The notes beneath the pieces were generated by a model that made no database searches, was not told where the DNA came from, and saw nothing but the letters and a program-made list of their open reading frames with translations. Positions 48,501 to 59,193 of a DNA stretch of 64,000 nt are shown here, one piece after another (within the stretch, counting starts at the first letter, position 1; the number at the start of each line of letters is the position of its first letter). The position numbers and the translations under genes are program-made. The DNA is from Oscarella lobularis (taxonomy: Eukaryota; Porifera; Homoscleromorpha; Homosclerophorida; Oscarellidae): contig NC_089175.1 in NCBI RefSeq assembly GCF_947507565.1, positions 434,001 to 498,000 on the forward strand. The letters run 5' to 3'.

Positions 48501-49572
48501 CCAGAAATGGGATACTGTCAGGGACTGTGCTTCGTCGCCGCCGTCTTTATTGTTCACGTAAGACGAGAACGAATGTCCAGTTTTTTCTTCTACTTTTTCT
48601 CGATGCGCAGACTAAAAGCGAATCAGACGCCTTCAATTTTTTGAAGACGTTCCTGATTGACTACGACTTCCGAAATCAGTATTTGCCCGATTTGGAGGGT
48701 CTCCAGGTAATCGATTCCTTGGGACAGCGGAAAGAGAAACGTCACTGCTGCCACCGTTACTTAGGTACGCCTGTATCAGCTATCTCGACTCCTGCACGAC
48801 CTACTGCCAGACGTCTATGAGCATCTTGACGTGCTTGACGTTCCGCCGTTCTTGTACGCAGTACCGTGGTTTATCACCGTCTTCGCGTCGCATTTCCCTC
48901 TCGGCTTCTCGTCGAGAGTAATGGGTAAGAAACAAAGAATCTATCCATATATTTATCCAGTGATACATACCATTGCAGATTATGTTCTCCTCGAAGGAGA
49001 AGAGGCTCTATTCAAGGTATCCTTGAGTCCTTGACTGATGTTCTCGCGCCACAGGTTTCGATCTTCTGTTTTTCAGATTACCCTATCGTTGTTGCAGCAC
49101 TTTGAAAGCACCGTCCTATCTTGCCGCGATTTCGAATCTACGACAGACTTTTTGAAGAACACGTTACCCCAATTGACGACGCACGTCACCAACGAAATCA
49201 TTGCGAACGCCATGCGAACGGAGTTGGATACGAAGCTACAGATCTTCGAAGTCGAATACAACGTTCTGAAGGAGGCTATGTTCAATGAAAAAACCGACGA
49301 AAACGAACAACTAAAACAGACTGTACAAGAAATGAAAGTGGAGATAGCAAGATTAAAGGAAAAACACGATGACCTTCTTCGGAAGTACGACGCGGAGAGA
49401 GACGGACGAAAGGCGGCCGAGGAAAAAGTAGCAAGGTAAGACTTTCGAATATAAAAAAAGTCTCAACTTTTTTCTCCTTTTTAGTCTCGAGAAAGAACTT
49501 GCAATGAAATTCAATCAAAAGAACAGTAACGGGGAGTTGATTGGGGATGCAAGGGTTTCAGAACCCAAATAA
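45552..49572 (+). CDS. TBC1D1/TBC1D4 (AS160)-like Rab GTPase-activating protein
   Basis: Vertebrate TBC1D1/4 are Akt-regulated RabGAPs controlling vesicle traffic such as GLUT4 (family knowledge). The N-terminus (ATG at 45552) is a PTB domain: TYYGATPVDQR, SSSIVPWIIAEVQ, AEAFAYLVRNSRNTRFLCHVF. A second PTB lies near 46042-46390 (FRVDYVGKRRVDG, ISSVAYCSQGLSHRDYVGVIC). A Ser-rich linker with small exons follows, then SEDYRKLWQKAINEQIMLLRM near 47800. The TBC domain keeps both catalytic fingers: arginine in RTFPHQRYF (48409) and glutamine in MGYCQGLCFVAAV (48510-48545). It continues with PPFLYAVPWFITVFASHFPLG. A C-terminal coiled coil ends VSEPK with TAA at 49570. It converges on FAM114A with 77 bp between stop codons. 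Confidence 0.88.
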
Positions 49573-49649
49573 CCTCTATTCTATATCGATTATTTGATGC
49601 TTATTTTTTCTCGCACTCTTAGTAGTCACGTAATAATTAGTCTAATTTT

Positions 49650-51900
49650 TTACTCGACTGCAGCATCTCTGTGTTGAATAAAGGATAACTGGAGGATGGA
49701 TTGGAGCAATTGTAAGGCATCTTGTATGTACGTTGTACAATTGGAAGCCTGACGTAAATTATACAGCACTATTCCATACCTTACCCTCGTAAACGCCACT
49801 TACCTCGAGATAGAGACTGGGAACAAGACCTTTGACGTCATCGGAGGGATCCTCGAGCTAAAACGAAGTTTTTTCGAGTGGCGACACGTGCGTAATATGC
49901 ATACCTTTGCAATAATTTCGTTCATTTTCTCGGCACACTGGCTGGACACTGATGACACCACCTGACAGGTGATCGCCGTTATTCTGACGAAGAAAAACAA
50001 TTGGTCAGTCGTCGACTTTTGACTGTGAAACCTGCACCTGCTAAGCGCCTGTCCTCGGCCAAGGGGAGACTTCTCCGCGTCTTTTTCACACGGTAGGAGA
50101 ATCAGTTCGGCTGACTTTCGCAAGAACTCGACGGTTTTGGAGGTGAGTTCAGCGAGGCATCGCATGCCAGACTTGTACAAAGACTAGACACAACATGTTG
50201 AAGATGAATACCTCACTAGGACTTTCTATTTACTTCAGGGGTTGATTCTGAGTCTTCCTCGCTGCCGAACGCTTCGATTTCACGTCTGATCTTCCCTTCA
50301 GCCTAACACAAAAAATAGATAGTATGATTATCGTTTTTATCGTGATAATGAACTCTAACTTCAATCAGTTTTCTTGCGTCATAGGGAATCTTCAGTGATT
50401 CAACGTGAGAACGAATTTCTTCGCCAAAATCGATCTTTTCAGCCGGTTTTTCAACTTTAGACGAACAAATCTCATTTTCAGACTTCACTTGCATCAGTGC
50501 CAACCTTCTTCTTCCTCTTCAATTTTACAAGCGTCTTTGATTTTCTGAAGCTCGTCAAAAATGGTCTTGTCTTTTTCATCGTCAAGTGAGAGCAACTGCA
50601 TCTGCAATTTCGCCGAGCTCTCCGTAGAGAGAAGCTCGAGCGCTTCAAGATGAACAAACCCTAAGAAAACGAAAACACCGTTGAGCTCAAGAAGACATAG
50701 ATAGCTTATTATCGTTTTACCTTGGCAGTCATCAAACAAAGTGCTAAAATGAGCCAAAGGCACCACGTCCGGTTTCTCTGTTGCGCTGAGTTCCGCTTTA
50801 GCCTTCGCTTCACGCAACACCTTATCAACGAAAAATACAAAATAATTGAAGACAATTGTTTGTCTTCTCAACCTGTGATAAGGCTGGTCCAGCCGTTCCC
50901 GTCAGTTCAGCGAGAGCAGCTCTTTTCTGCCTTAGCCCTATATAGGAAGACTGGTCTCTGCCTTATACACTCAAGTACTGACTCACCTGGATCTCCTTCC
51001 GAGATAACGTCCATGGTCTTTCTTCCCAACGCTTCCAAGGCGTCAATTCCCCCTGATACAAACTGTCCACTCTTGAGGAAATGACCTTCTCGTTTTCAAC
51101 CCACGTCTACTCATTTTCTTTTACCTTTTCGGCCAAAGCTGATCCCAAGGCACCAACTCCGCTGAAAATTGAAAACAGACCCTCATCTTTATCTTTATCA
51201 CCGGCAGCTGCAGAGACATTCTCAGTTGTCGTCGTTTCTGGATTGTCTTGATGTTTTGGTTCATCTTTGACGGGCGTCGACGCTGGTGAAACTTCTTTTG
51301 CTGAATTTTCTTTAGCCAAACTTTCTGGCTGCGGCACGCCAAGACTTTCTTCCACAGTATGAATTGCCGATTGGATCCCGTGACCTATTCAATCAATTAA
51401 ACTCTGTAGCCTACACTCTTATGCCTTTATCCACCCAAAGCTGAAGCAGAGTCAGCAACTGCTCCCACAGTGCTGCTCAACCAACTGCCCCAGCCACCCC
51501 AACCGGATTCCTAAAGTAGCGATTTATATGAGCGGATGATGTCGGTATTTCGCTTTACCTTCGGTTTTTCGTCCTTTACCAGGGATTTCAGTGCATGACG
51601 AATATCTTTCGCTTCGATTTCTTTTTCTTGTTGGTCTTCAGTCGCTGAATCCGATTTTTCTTCTTCTGCTGTCTTCACGTCCGGTTTCTTCGTGACTTCG
51701 TCTTTGTCCGGTTCCTTCTCGACTTTGTCTTTGTCCGGTTCTTTTTCGATTGCGGCTTCGTTGGAATCACTCGCTTTCTCATCTTCAGTAACGGTCGATG
51801 CCTCTATTGCCGCCGCGTTGGCCTCGTCGCGCTCCTGCGATGGTTCGTTGTCGTCTTCTTGAGCGCTTTCAAATTCTTCCTCGCTCTCAGGATTGCTCAT
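49650..51900 (-). CDS. FAM114A: FAM114A (FAM114A1/A2 homologue)
   Basis: Exon 1 (ATG at 51900) is acidic and disordered (MSNPESEEEFESAQEDD). It is followed by the Trp/Gly motif SGWGGWGSWLSSTVGAVADS (51430-51510), HGIQSAIHTVEESLGVPQP (51335-51385), a Thr-rich linker, SIFSGVGALGSALAEKV, SGGIDALEALGRKTMDVISE (51000-51060), VLREAKAKAELS, FVHLEALELLSTESSAKLQM (50590-50660), an acidic helix, CLAELTSKTVEFLRKSAELI (50085-50165) and a last exon TYIQDALQLLQSILQLSFIQ ending at 49650. The order matches human FAM114A2. The protein is poorly characterised; its fly relative has been reported as a Rab2 effector (from memory). This is the only intact copy in the window: three dead copies of its 5' part lie to the right. 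Confidence 0.85.
49677..49682 (+). terminator. Polyadenylation signal for the TBC1D1/4-like gene
   Basis: AATAAA 105 nt after the TBC1D stop codon, inside the antisense of the last FAM114A coding exon, so the two mRNAs would overlap tail to tail. Confidence 0.45.
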
Positions 51901-52454
51901 GGTCAGTATAAACGCGTTTGGACGTGTGGCAGCAGAGTCAGTATACGGGACTTTGCATTGGAGATAAATGGATCACCATACATTGAATGCGCGGTCCGCA
52001 GTTGTCTAAAAAATCAAAAAACTCACTTGATTTCTCTTTAAAACTTGGTAATTTGGTGCTACATCTTCCTGCCGACACAGTTAGTATACGGGAACCTCGC
52101 ATTGAGTGAATTTAGCCAGGGATGTAGCTGTCTGCAAAACTAAAGAATTTATAAACAAAACATAACTTGATTTCTGACGTAGCTCGGTGTTAATTCTTTC
52201 CCAGGATTTGCAAGGGCCAGTTCCCAATTGCGAAATTACACGGCAGTAAATTCATGCCGTGATCCGTGCATAAAGAATCTAAACCTTTACCATTCAGAGC
52301 CGGCTCTAAATAGTGCACTGCAAGCGATCAATGTGGGTTTTCCGCGGTGTATCAACTCAAGTCGCTGCGTTAATTGCACGTAATTACGTTTGATTGAAAT
52401 GAATGCTCTCACGTGAATCCATTGGAGATCTTTCTTCGTTACAGCGTTTGCACC
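51901..52454. other. FAM114A/GGT1 intergenic region with ankyrin-gene debris
   Basis: The region carries two copies of GTATACGGGA (51941-51950, 52084-52093). Around 52040-52078 the sequence AACTTGGTAATTTGGTGCTA, then CATCTTCCTGCC, resembles the 3' end of the CARD-ankyrin genes (62578-62612). No open gene is found. Confidence 0.45.
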
Positions 52455-54743
52455 ATGAAAATAGAAGCGGCTCTTACGCTGTCCATTGCTTGGGCGGCAA
52501 TGTTAACAATTGACATCACCCTATACAGCGTGCATTCCATACCGAAAGAAACGTCGACTCTATTCAACACTTCTAACTCGGCGCTGTGGGGATTCTTCAT
52601 TACACTTTTCTCAGTACCTTTTGGATTCGTAACCTTGATTACAAGCGCGTGCGTCAGATGCTATCACGAAGTAATTCCATCTCATTTTTTCTTTTTTCTA
52701 ATGACGGCGTCGTCGTTTATTGGCGGAACAGCGTTTGTCCTTAGCTGCATCAACCTTACCGAAGACTACCCATTGCCTGTACTTGCAAGCGCAGCCAGCA
52801 TTGCCTATTGCGGCACAATTGTGCACATTGCGATCTGGGTTATGTCGGCTAGAGATGATCAAATGTGCGCAGCTAATTGCTGTTATTGGGGTTGCTATAG
52901 AATCAACCGTGAGGACAGACGTAAAGGCTATTATAATAAAATTAGAATTGCTTTCTGTCTTCTTGACATATGTGCATTGTCGCTGCTGCTGATAGGAATC
53001 GCAGGAGCTGTTTATTCTGCATTCAACGAATTTAGCAAATCTGACACCGTGAAACTCAGTGGACCGTGCCGTGAATACACCACAGCTGCTGTTGCCTCTG
53101 CTTCTAAGACGTGTTCAGAAGTGGGGAAAAACGTGATGAAGGACGGAGGGAACGCTGCTGATGCTGCTGTCGCTGTTTCATTCTGCCTTGGAGTTGTTGA
53201 GTTTCAATCGTCTGGACTTGGTGGCGGTGGCTTTCTTTTACATTATGACAAAAGCAAAAGATCCACGACTTCTATAGACTTCAGAAGTACGGCTCCGGAA
53301 TCTGCTCGTAGCAAAACTCTTGATAATAAAAGACTAAAAGATCATCCGGAACTATTCATTGCTGTGCCAGGAGAGTTGAAGGGATTGCTCATGTTGTGGG
53401 AAGGACATGGAATAAAACCGTGGAAAGACTTGATTACTCCGTCCATTAGGTTGGCACGCGACGGTTTCACTGTAAGCAAAGATTTAGCCAACGCTGCCTC
53501 TTCTTTTTTCAATCATTCTAAAAACACTGACAAATTTTCTCCTCTTCTTAACCTAATTACTGACCTCGATGGAAATCCGATACTAGAAAGCACTACACTA
53601 CAACGCCCCGCCCTTGCTGCGACGCTAGAAGAAATTTCGCTAAAAAAAGATGTTCTTTATCAAGACGAATTTACTAAACAAGCGATTGAAGACCTTCCTG
53701 TTGGACGTCTTCTTACAGAGAACGACTTCCAAGATTACGAAGTTCACGAAGAAAGTGCGGTTCCGACTACTTCTTTTTCAGGTAAAACAATGCACGGAGC
53801 ACCTCTTCCGGCAAGCGGAGTCGTTCAACAGTTACTTGAAAATGTTATAAAAGAATACGAGATGAATGAAAATGACAGAAACAGTGCTCTTGCTTACCAT
53901 CGCCTCGTTGAAAGCTTCAAGTTTGGCTTTGCCAGACGAAACGTTTTAGGCGATCCAAATCACGACCCTAATAAGAATGACCCAACAAAATCCCTTCACT
54001 ACCTTTATACAGAATTTCAGGAGGAAAACTACGCCAACCAACTCCAAGGAAGAATAGATGACACTAAAACCTTTAATGATTTAGATCACTACACGTTTGA
54101 TCTTCCAATTGTTACTGACTACAGTGAAGTAGACAAAGATGATCATATTACGTCAACAACTCACATTGCCGTCATCGATCAAGATGGAAATGCTGTCTCA
54201 CTGACAACATCTGTTGGATACTCGTTTGGAAGTGGACTTCTGTCAGAGTCAACAGGCATACTTCTAAATTCCGACATGATAGGATTCAGTTTTGAAAAAT
54301 CTGAAGAGTATTATGATCTTCCTAATAATCCAAACAACCGGATTGAAGCTGGAAAACGACCGTTGTCGTCGATGTGTCCTACAATAGTTTTGAATAACAA
54401 TGATAACAGGGCATCTCTAGTTGTTGGTGGTGCCGGCGGCTCTCGAATAATAACAGCCGTGTCTCTAGCAATAATTCGCCACTTCTTTTTCGGCGAGGAG
54501 GTATGCGAGTCTGTGAATGACGAAAGAATTCATCACCAATTGAGACCAAACACGGTTTTCGTGGAGCCGGGATTCAGTGAAGAGATCATATCAGAACTTA
54601 AGAAAAAAGGACACGAAGTTGACGTGAAAAAATTGGGCACTGAAGAGAAGCCAACTGCAGTTCATGCCGTGGGTCGGAGTTCAAGCGGCGGACTATTGGC
54701 AGCGTGCGATAAAAGGATCTCTGGAGAACCTGCAGGATGGTAG
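52455..54743 (+). CDS. GGT1: gamma-glutamyltransferase-like ectoenzyme fused to five membrane helices
   Basis: A single exon of 762 residues from the ATG at 52455 (an upstream ATG at 52400 stops at once). Residues about 4-27, 43-67, 76-98, 107-130 and 164-190 are five hydrophobic helices. With a cytosolic N-terminus this puts the enzyme outside the cell. The GGT domain (about 208-762) shows KDGGNAADAAVAVSFCLGVV, GLGGGGFLLHY, DFRSTAPESAR, VPGELKGL, the autoprocessing site TSTTHIAVID with Thr568 as predicted nucleophile, PLSSMCPTIV, GGAGGSRIITAVSLA and GEPAGW. GGT cleaves gamma-glutamyl bonds of glutathione (family knowledge). The donor-binding NxxMDDF motif is NSDMIGFS here, so substrate use may differ. 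Ordinary GGTs have one anchor helix. Intronless, unlike its neighbours. Confidence 0.85.
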   Translation: MKIEAALTLSIAWAAMLTIDITLYSVHSIPKETSTLFNTSNSALWGFFITLFSVPFGFVTLITSACVRCYHEVIPSHFFFFLMTASSFIGGTAFVLSCINLTEDYPLPVLASAASIAYCGTIVHIAIWVMSARDDQMCAANCCYWGCYRINREDRRKGYYNKIRIAFCLLDICALSLLLIGIAGAVYSAFNEFSKSDTVKLSGPCREYTTAAVASASKTCSEVGKNVMKDGGNAADAAVAVSFCLGVVEFQSSGLGGGGFLLHYDKSKRSTTSIDFRSTAPESARSKTLDNKRLKDHPELFIAVPGELKGLLMLWEGHGIKPWKDLITPSIRLARDGFTVSKDLANAASSFFNHSKNTDKFSPLLNLITDLDGNPILESTTLQRPALAATLEEISLKKDVLYQDEFTKQAIEDLPVGRLLTENDFQDYEVHEESAVPTTSFSGKTMHGAPLPASGVVQQLLENVIKEYEMNENDRNSALAYHRLVESFKFGFARRNVLGDPNHDPNKNDPTKSLHYLYTEFQEENYANQLQGRIDDTKTFNDLDHYTFDLPIVTDYSEVDKDDHITSTTHIAVIDQDGNAVSLTTSVGYSFGSGLLSESTGILLNSDMIGFSFEKSEEYYDLPNNPNNRIEAGKRPLSSMCPTIVLNNNDNRASLVVGGAGGSRIITAVSLAIIRHFFFGEEVCESVNDERIHHQLRPNTVFVEPGFSEEIISELKKKGHEVDVKKLGTEEKPTAVHAVGRSSSGGLLAACDKRISGEPAGW

Positions 54744-54829
54744 GGTTTGTATCAGTACTGTACTACCAAATTTTATCCCGGCTTGTCTCACTAAATAAAA
54801 AAATGCAACTCACGAGGGCAGGGCTACGG

Positions 54830-55106
54830 ATTTCCTTACCAAAATCAATCTTTTTCAGCCGGTTTTCGACTTTATACAAGTAATCTCATTTTTAGATTGC
54901 AGTTTCTCGTCCTTCGCCGATGATTTCAGTGCATGAAGAAAGTCTTTCGCTTCAATTTCGTTGAGTACCTCGATTTTTTTCGTCTCGCTTTCTCGTCCTC
55001 ACGACGCCTCTATCGCCGCCGCGTTGGCCTCGTCGCGCGCCTGCAACGGTTCATCGTCGTCTTTTTGAGCGCTTTCGAATTCTTCTTCGCTTTCTGGATT
55101 GCTCAT
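54830..55106 (-). pseudogene. FAM114A 5' relic, copy 1
   Basis: Scraps of FAM114A in rearranged form: a piece like 50430-50490 (AAAATCAATCTTTTTCAGCC), then exon-1 sequence ending in GATTGCTCATGG with the ATG at 55106. The reading is interrupted, and the Trp/Gly exon and everything downstream is missing. Confidence 0.75.
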
Positions 55107-55267
55107 GGTCGGTGAAAACGCCTCAGGACGGGGTTGAGTATACGGGAACCTTGTATTGAGGTTCAATTGAAATTAGTGAAAATCTTCATGGTCACACATT
55201 GGTACAGATGTCTGCAAAAATAAATAAATTCACAAACACAAATACAAAACTTGATTTCTAATGAATT

Positions 55268-56869
55268 TTAAAACGTTGGCAGTTTGGTCCTTGGGGCTTC
55301 AAGCAGTTTCACCACCTCTGTACGACTATACTTCCTTGCAATGTCAATAGCCATGCCATCTCGTGATTTTATATGCGGATCGGCGCCGTTTAGCAAGAGC
55401 AACTTTGCGCATTCCTTTTTGCCGAACAATGCAGCGTTATCAAGAGATGTCCAGCCCAGTTTGTCAACTCTGTTGACAGGAATAGAGTATTCAGGACTCT
55501 CAAGTAAATAGCGCAATAGGATCGGGTTCTCAAATCGAGCTGTTCGGTGAACCGAAGAAGTGACGTAGATAGGGACATTTGGATCAGCACCTTTTTCTTC
55601 GAGCAGAAACCTACAGAATTTCACGCTTTCTGGATCGGCATTCCTTGAAAACTTCCACAACCAAAAATCATTCAAGAAATTTAGATCTGCCTTCAGCATT
55701 CCGGTGTCTTTCTCCTTTTCTTCAAGTAGTCGGAGAGTAGCTAGTGTTTCGTCGCAAGAATTACTGAACAGTCTTAACCTACATGTATAACAAATAAAAA
55801 TGCACATTGGATATTTTCAATAAAACATATACCTTGCTTTATTTTGATCCCTGAACAGTTCCTGTACGAGTGCATTTATCTCTGCGTATGGCGTGGCTTT
55901 TTTCTCATTAGCTCCATGATCGTGTAGAGTATTAGCACATCGAGCAGAACATTGAGCAGCTTCTGCATTTGACCTATTGTCAGAAGCGTAACACCAGAAA
56001 AACGGACTTAGGCTATTGTCGTCTCCGTAATTCAAATCAAATCCGTGTTCGTGAAATAGAGGAATTAAATGCGAATGGTCCCAGTGAACCATCATGTGAA
56101 TGCACGTGACGCCTGCCATTTTCCCCTGATCTAGAGTTTTGCTTGATTCCTTTTCTAATACTTCAGTGCATAGTGTATCCATGCCGTGACGACAGAACCA
56201 CCAGAGAAACTCCTTCATCCAGTGTTGTTTCTCCTCAGCTGCGTAAGACTTCACCACGTTGTCCAGTGATTTTAGAAAGACAAAGTCTTCCTTGGTATGC
56301 CTTGATAGAAAGGACTGAAAGGAGCCAAGATTTATTTTATTAGGCATACCGACGCACAAAGCGTTCACTTCCTTTGCCAATTTCAGGATTTGTGCTTGGC
56401 TGTGAAAAAGAAACGGGTATATAAGAAATAGAGACTTCAATTAAACATCTGCATGCACATAAATAACATTGGTTGTCGCTGCTAACCGTGTCTCTCGAAG
56501 ATGAGTCCAAAGGCGCGGATGGCCCTTCTAAAAGAAAGTGTAAGTTGATATCCCGTCATTCACATTGTTCCCCATTCGCTCACCTAGCGCTTTGGCAACG
56601 TGTTCCTGTCCTTCGGTCTCTTTCAGAATCGCCACAAGTCGATCGTAAGAATCCATTCCCTTTCGCGGCAAAATATTTCTGAGTAGCTTGCGAGATCTAT
56701 TTTCTCTCGACGACATCGAGAAAAGATCGTCATATTCCTCATTGGTGACAAGTTTGCCCCCATAGAGACGATCGAGGAAGGTGTCGTGGGGATCGAGAAC
56801 TTGAACGAGATCACTGAATAGGGGTCGAACATTCGATTCCCATCGTTCGTCAATCAGTCGTTCAGACAT
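55268..56869 (-). CDS. CARD-ankyrin repeat protein, copy 1
   Basis: Exon 1 (56869 to 56584) encodes a death-fold domain that best fits a CARD: SDLVQVLDPHDTFLDRLYGG, then LLRNILPRKGMDSYDRLVAI and a GQEH near the end. A short exon follows (EGPSAPLDSSSRDT). The middle exon (from about 56400) is helical (ILKLAKEVNALCVGMPNKI, VKSYAAEEKQHW) and leads into ankyrin-type repeats: GVTCIHMMVHWDHSHLIPLF, then in the last exon TARFENPILLRYLLES, LGWTSLDNAALFGKKECAKL and RDGMAIDIARKYSRTEVVKL, stop at 55268. CARD-ankyrin proteins in animals act as scaffolds in apoptosis or innate signalling (inference). A second copy lies at 62.6-64 kb. Confidence 0.75.
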
Positions 56870-57284
56870 ATTTTGAGAGGGGAGAAGATCGACGACGACG
56901 GCGGCGCTGTGCGCCGAAAAATGGGGGAGGCCCGGGAAACAAAAAATTATGCGAGGTAAACACGGTTCGGGGAAAAATCCCCACAGAAGTCCCTGGCAAC
57001 GAAAACAAGTGAAATCGCTTTGGGATTTCATTGATTTTGGGTTTGGGAGTAGAATGCACAATTTTTGACGTTCGGGGTTAGCAAAATTAGGCGATAGAAC
57101 AGAAGAAATGAAGAGAGAACGACAATGAGACGAGGATTGTCGCACGCGACGAATTGCAATTGAGGAACTTAATCGATGACGAATGCGGAGGTGTGTCGCT
57201 CTTGTGCGACGCGCTTTCTTGTTGTAGCTTTTCGCTCGCTGTTGACGTCGCGAATATACGTACATCTATATATGCTACCATCAG
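56870..57284. other. 5' flank of the CARD-ankyrin gene
   Basis: About 415 bp with no recognisable gene on either strand. Open frames here are not supported by any domain. Confidence 0.4.
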
Positions 57285-58667
57285 GGGGTGACCCTGAGTC
57301 TTCCTGGCTGCCAAACGCCTCTCAATTTCACGTAGTATGATTATGTCTGACTTCAGTCAGTTTTCCTGCGTCAGCAATTCAACGTTAGAACGAATTTCTT
57401 CACCAAAATCACTATTTTTAGCCGGTTTTTCAACTTTATACAAACAAATGTCATTTTTAGATTTCAATTGCATCGGTACCAACCGTCCTCTTTCTCCTCG
57501 ATTTTACAAGCTTCTTTGCTTTTCTGAAGCTCGTCAAAAACGACCTCGTTCTCGAGCGAGAGCAATTTCATCTGCAATTTCGCTGAACTTGAAGCTTGAG
57601 CGCTTCAAGATAAAGAAACCCTAAGCAAATGGTTGAGCTCAAGACACAATGTAATATGTTTCACCTTCGCTTCACGCAAAATCTTCTCAACACAAAAAAC
57701 AAAATTGAAAACAAATTATTTCTCTCATCAACCTGCGATAAGGCTGGTTCAGACGTTCCCATCAGTTCAGCAAGAGAAGACTGGTCTGACTTACTCACCT
57801 AGATCTCCTTCCGAGATAACGTCCATGGTCTTTTTCCTAACGCTTCCAACTTCCAAGGCGTCGATTCCCCCTGATACAAACTGTCCGCTCTTGAGGAAAC
57901 GAGTTTCTCGTTTTTCAACCCACGTCTACTCATTTTCTTTTTACCTTTTCTGCCAAAGCCGACCCAAGGCACCGACTCCGCTGAAAATTGAAAACAGACC
58001 CTCGTCTTTATCTTTATCACCGGCAGCTGAAGGGACATTCTCAGTCGTCGTCGTTTCTGGATTGTCTTGATGTCTTGGTTCATCTTCGACAGGCGTTGAC
58101 GCTGGTGAAACTTCTTTTGCTGCATTTTCTTTGGCTAAATTTTCTGGCTGCGGCACGCCGAGACTTTCTTCCACAGTATGAATTGCCGATTGGATCCCGT
58201 GACCTATTTAATCAATTAAATTCTGTAGCCTACTCCTTTATTATCTACCTAAAGCTGAAGCAGAGTCAGCAACTGCTCCCACAGTGCTGCTCTCAACCAG
58301 CTACCCCAACCGGATTCCTAAAGTAGTGGTTTATATGAGCGGATGATGTCGGTATTTCACGCTATTTTTCTTCCTTTACCAGTGATTTCAGTGCATGGCG
58401 AATGTTTTTCGCTTCGATTTCTTTTTCTTCTTGATCTTCAGTCTCCGTAGGCGAATCCGATTTTTCTTCTGCTGCTGTCTTCACGTCCGCTTCCTTCGCG
58501 ACTTCCTCTTTGTCCGGTTCTTTTTCGATCGCGACTTCGCTCGCTTTCTCGTCCTCCGTAGCGGATGACGCCTCTATCGTCGCCGCGTTGGCCTCGTCGC
58601 GCTCCTGCGACGATTCGTCGTCTTCTTGAGCGCTTTCGAATTCTTCCTCGCTCTCTGGATTGCTCAT
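57285..58667 (-). pseudogene. FAM114A duplicate, broken
   Basis: A long copy of FAM114A exons 1 to about 6 (compare 50237-51900), ending abruptly at GACCCTGAGTCTTCCTGGCT. Exon 1 is open for 101 codons, but the splice donor has been lost and a stop (AAATAG) follows. The exon with SIFSGVGALG has a 1-nt deletion (GACCC for GATCCC near 57961), turning SALAEKV into RLWQKR. The C-terminal half of the gene is absent. A short exon-1 protein could still be made, but the gene as a whole is dead. Confidence 0.8.
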
Positions 58668-58734
58668 GGTCAGTGAAAAACGCGTGTGGATGCGTGTCGC
58701 GACACAGTTAGTATACGGGAACCTGCGCCAACCG

Positions 58735-59097
58735 CGCCAACCAACTCCAAGGAAGAATACCTGTGGTAGATGACATGATGATTTAGATCACTACACGTGT
58801 AATCTACTGACTATAAAGACGTAGAGGAAGACGATCATGTTACGTCAACATCTCGCATTGCTGTCATTGATAAATATAGAAATGCTGTCTCACTGACAAC
58901 ATCTGTTGGATATTCCTTGGGAAGTGGACTTTTGTCAGCGTTAACAGGCATACTTTTGAATTCCGACATGATAAAATTCAGTTTTAAAAAATCATCAATT
59001 GAGACCAAACACGGTTTTTGTGGAGCCGGGATTCAGTAAAGAGAGATCCTATCAGAACTTGAGATACGAAGTCGACGTGAAAAAATTGGATACAGAG
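58735..59097 (+). pseudogene. GGT relic
   Basis: Decayed 3' part of a GGT-like gene. CCAACCAACTCCAAGGAAGA, TCACTGACAACATCTGTTGG, AATTCCGACATGATA and TGGAGCCGGGATTCAGT match GGT1 (54038-54620), with internal deletions, frame breaks and the TTH nucleophile site altered to TSRIAV. Confidence 0.8.
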
Positions 59098-59193
59098 TAT
59101 ACGGGCGCCTCCCATACTTTCGTCCCGTGACCCAAGTCACGAGGCGAAAGGGGCCGAACTCTTCTCAGGAAATCCGACGTGAGCGACGTGACT

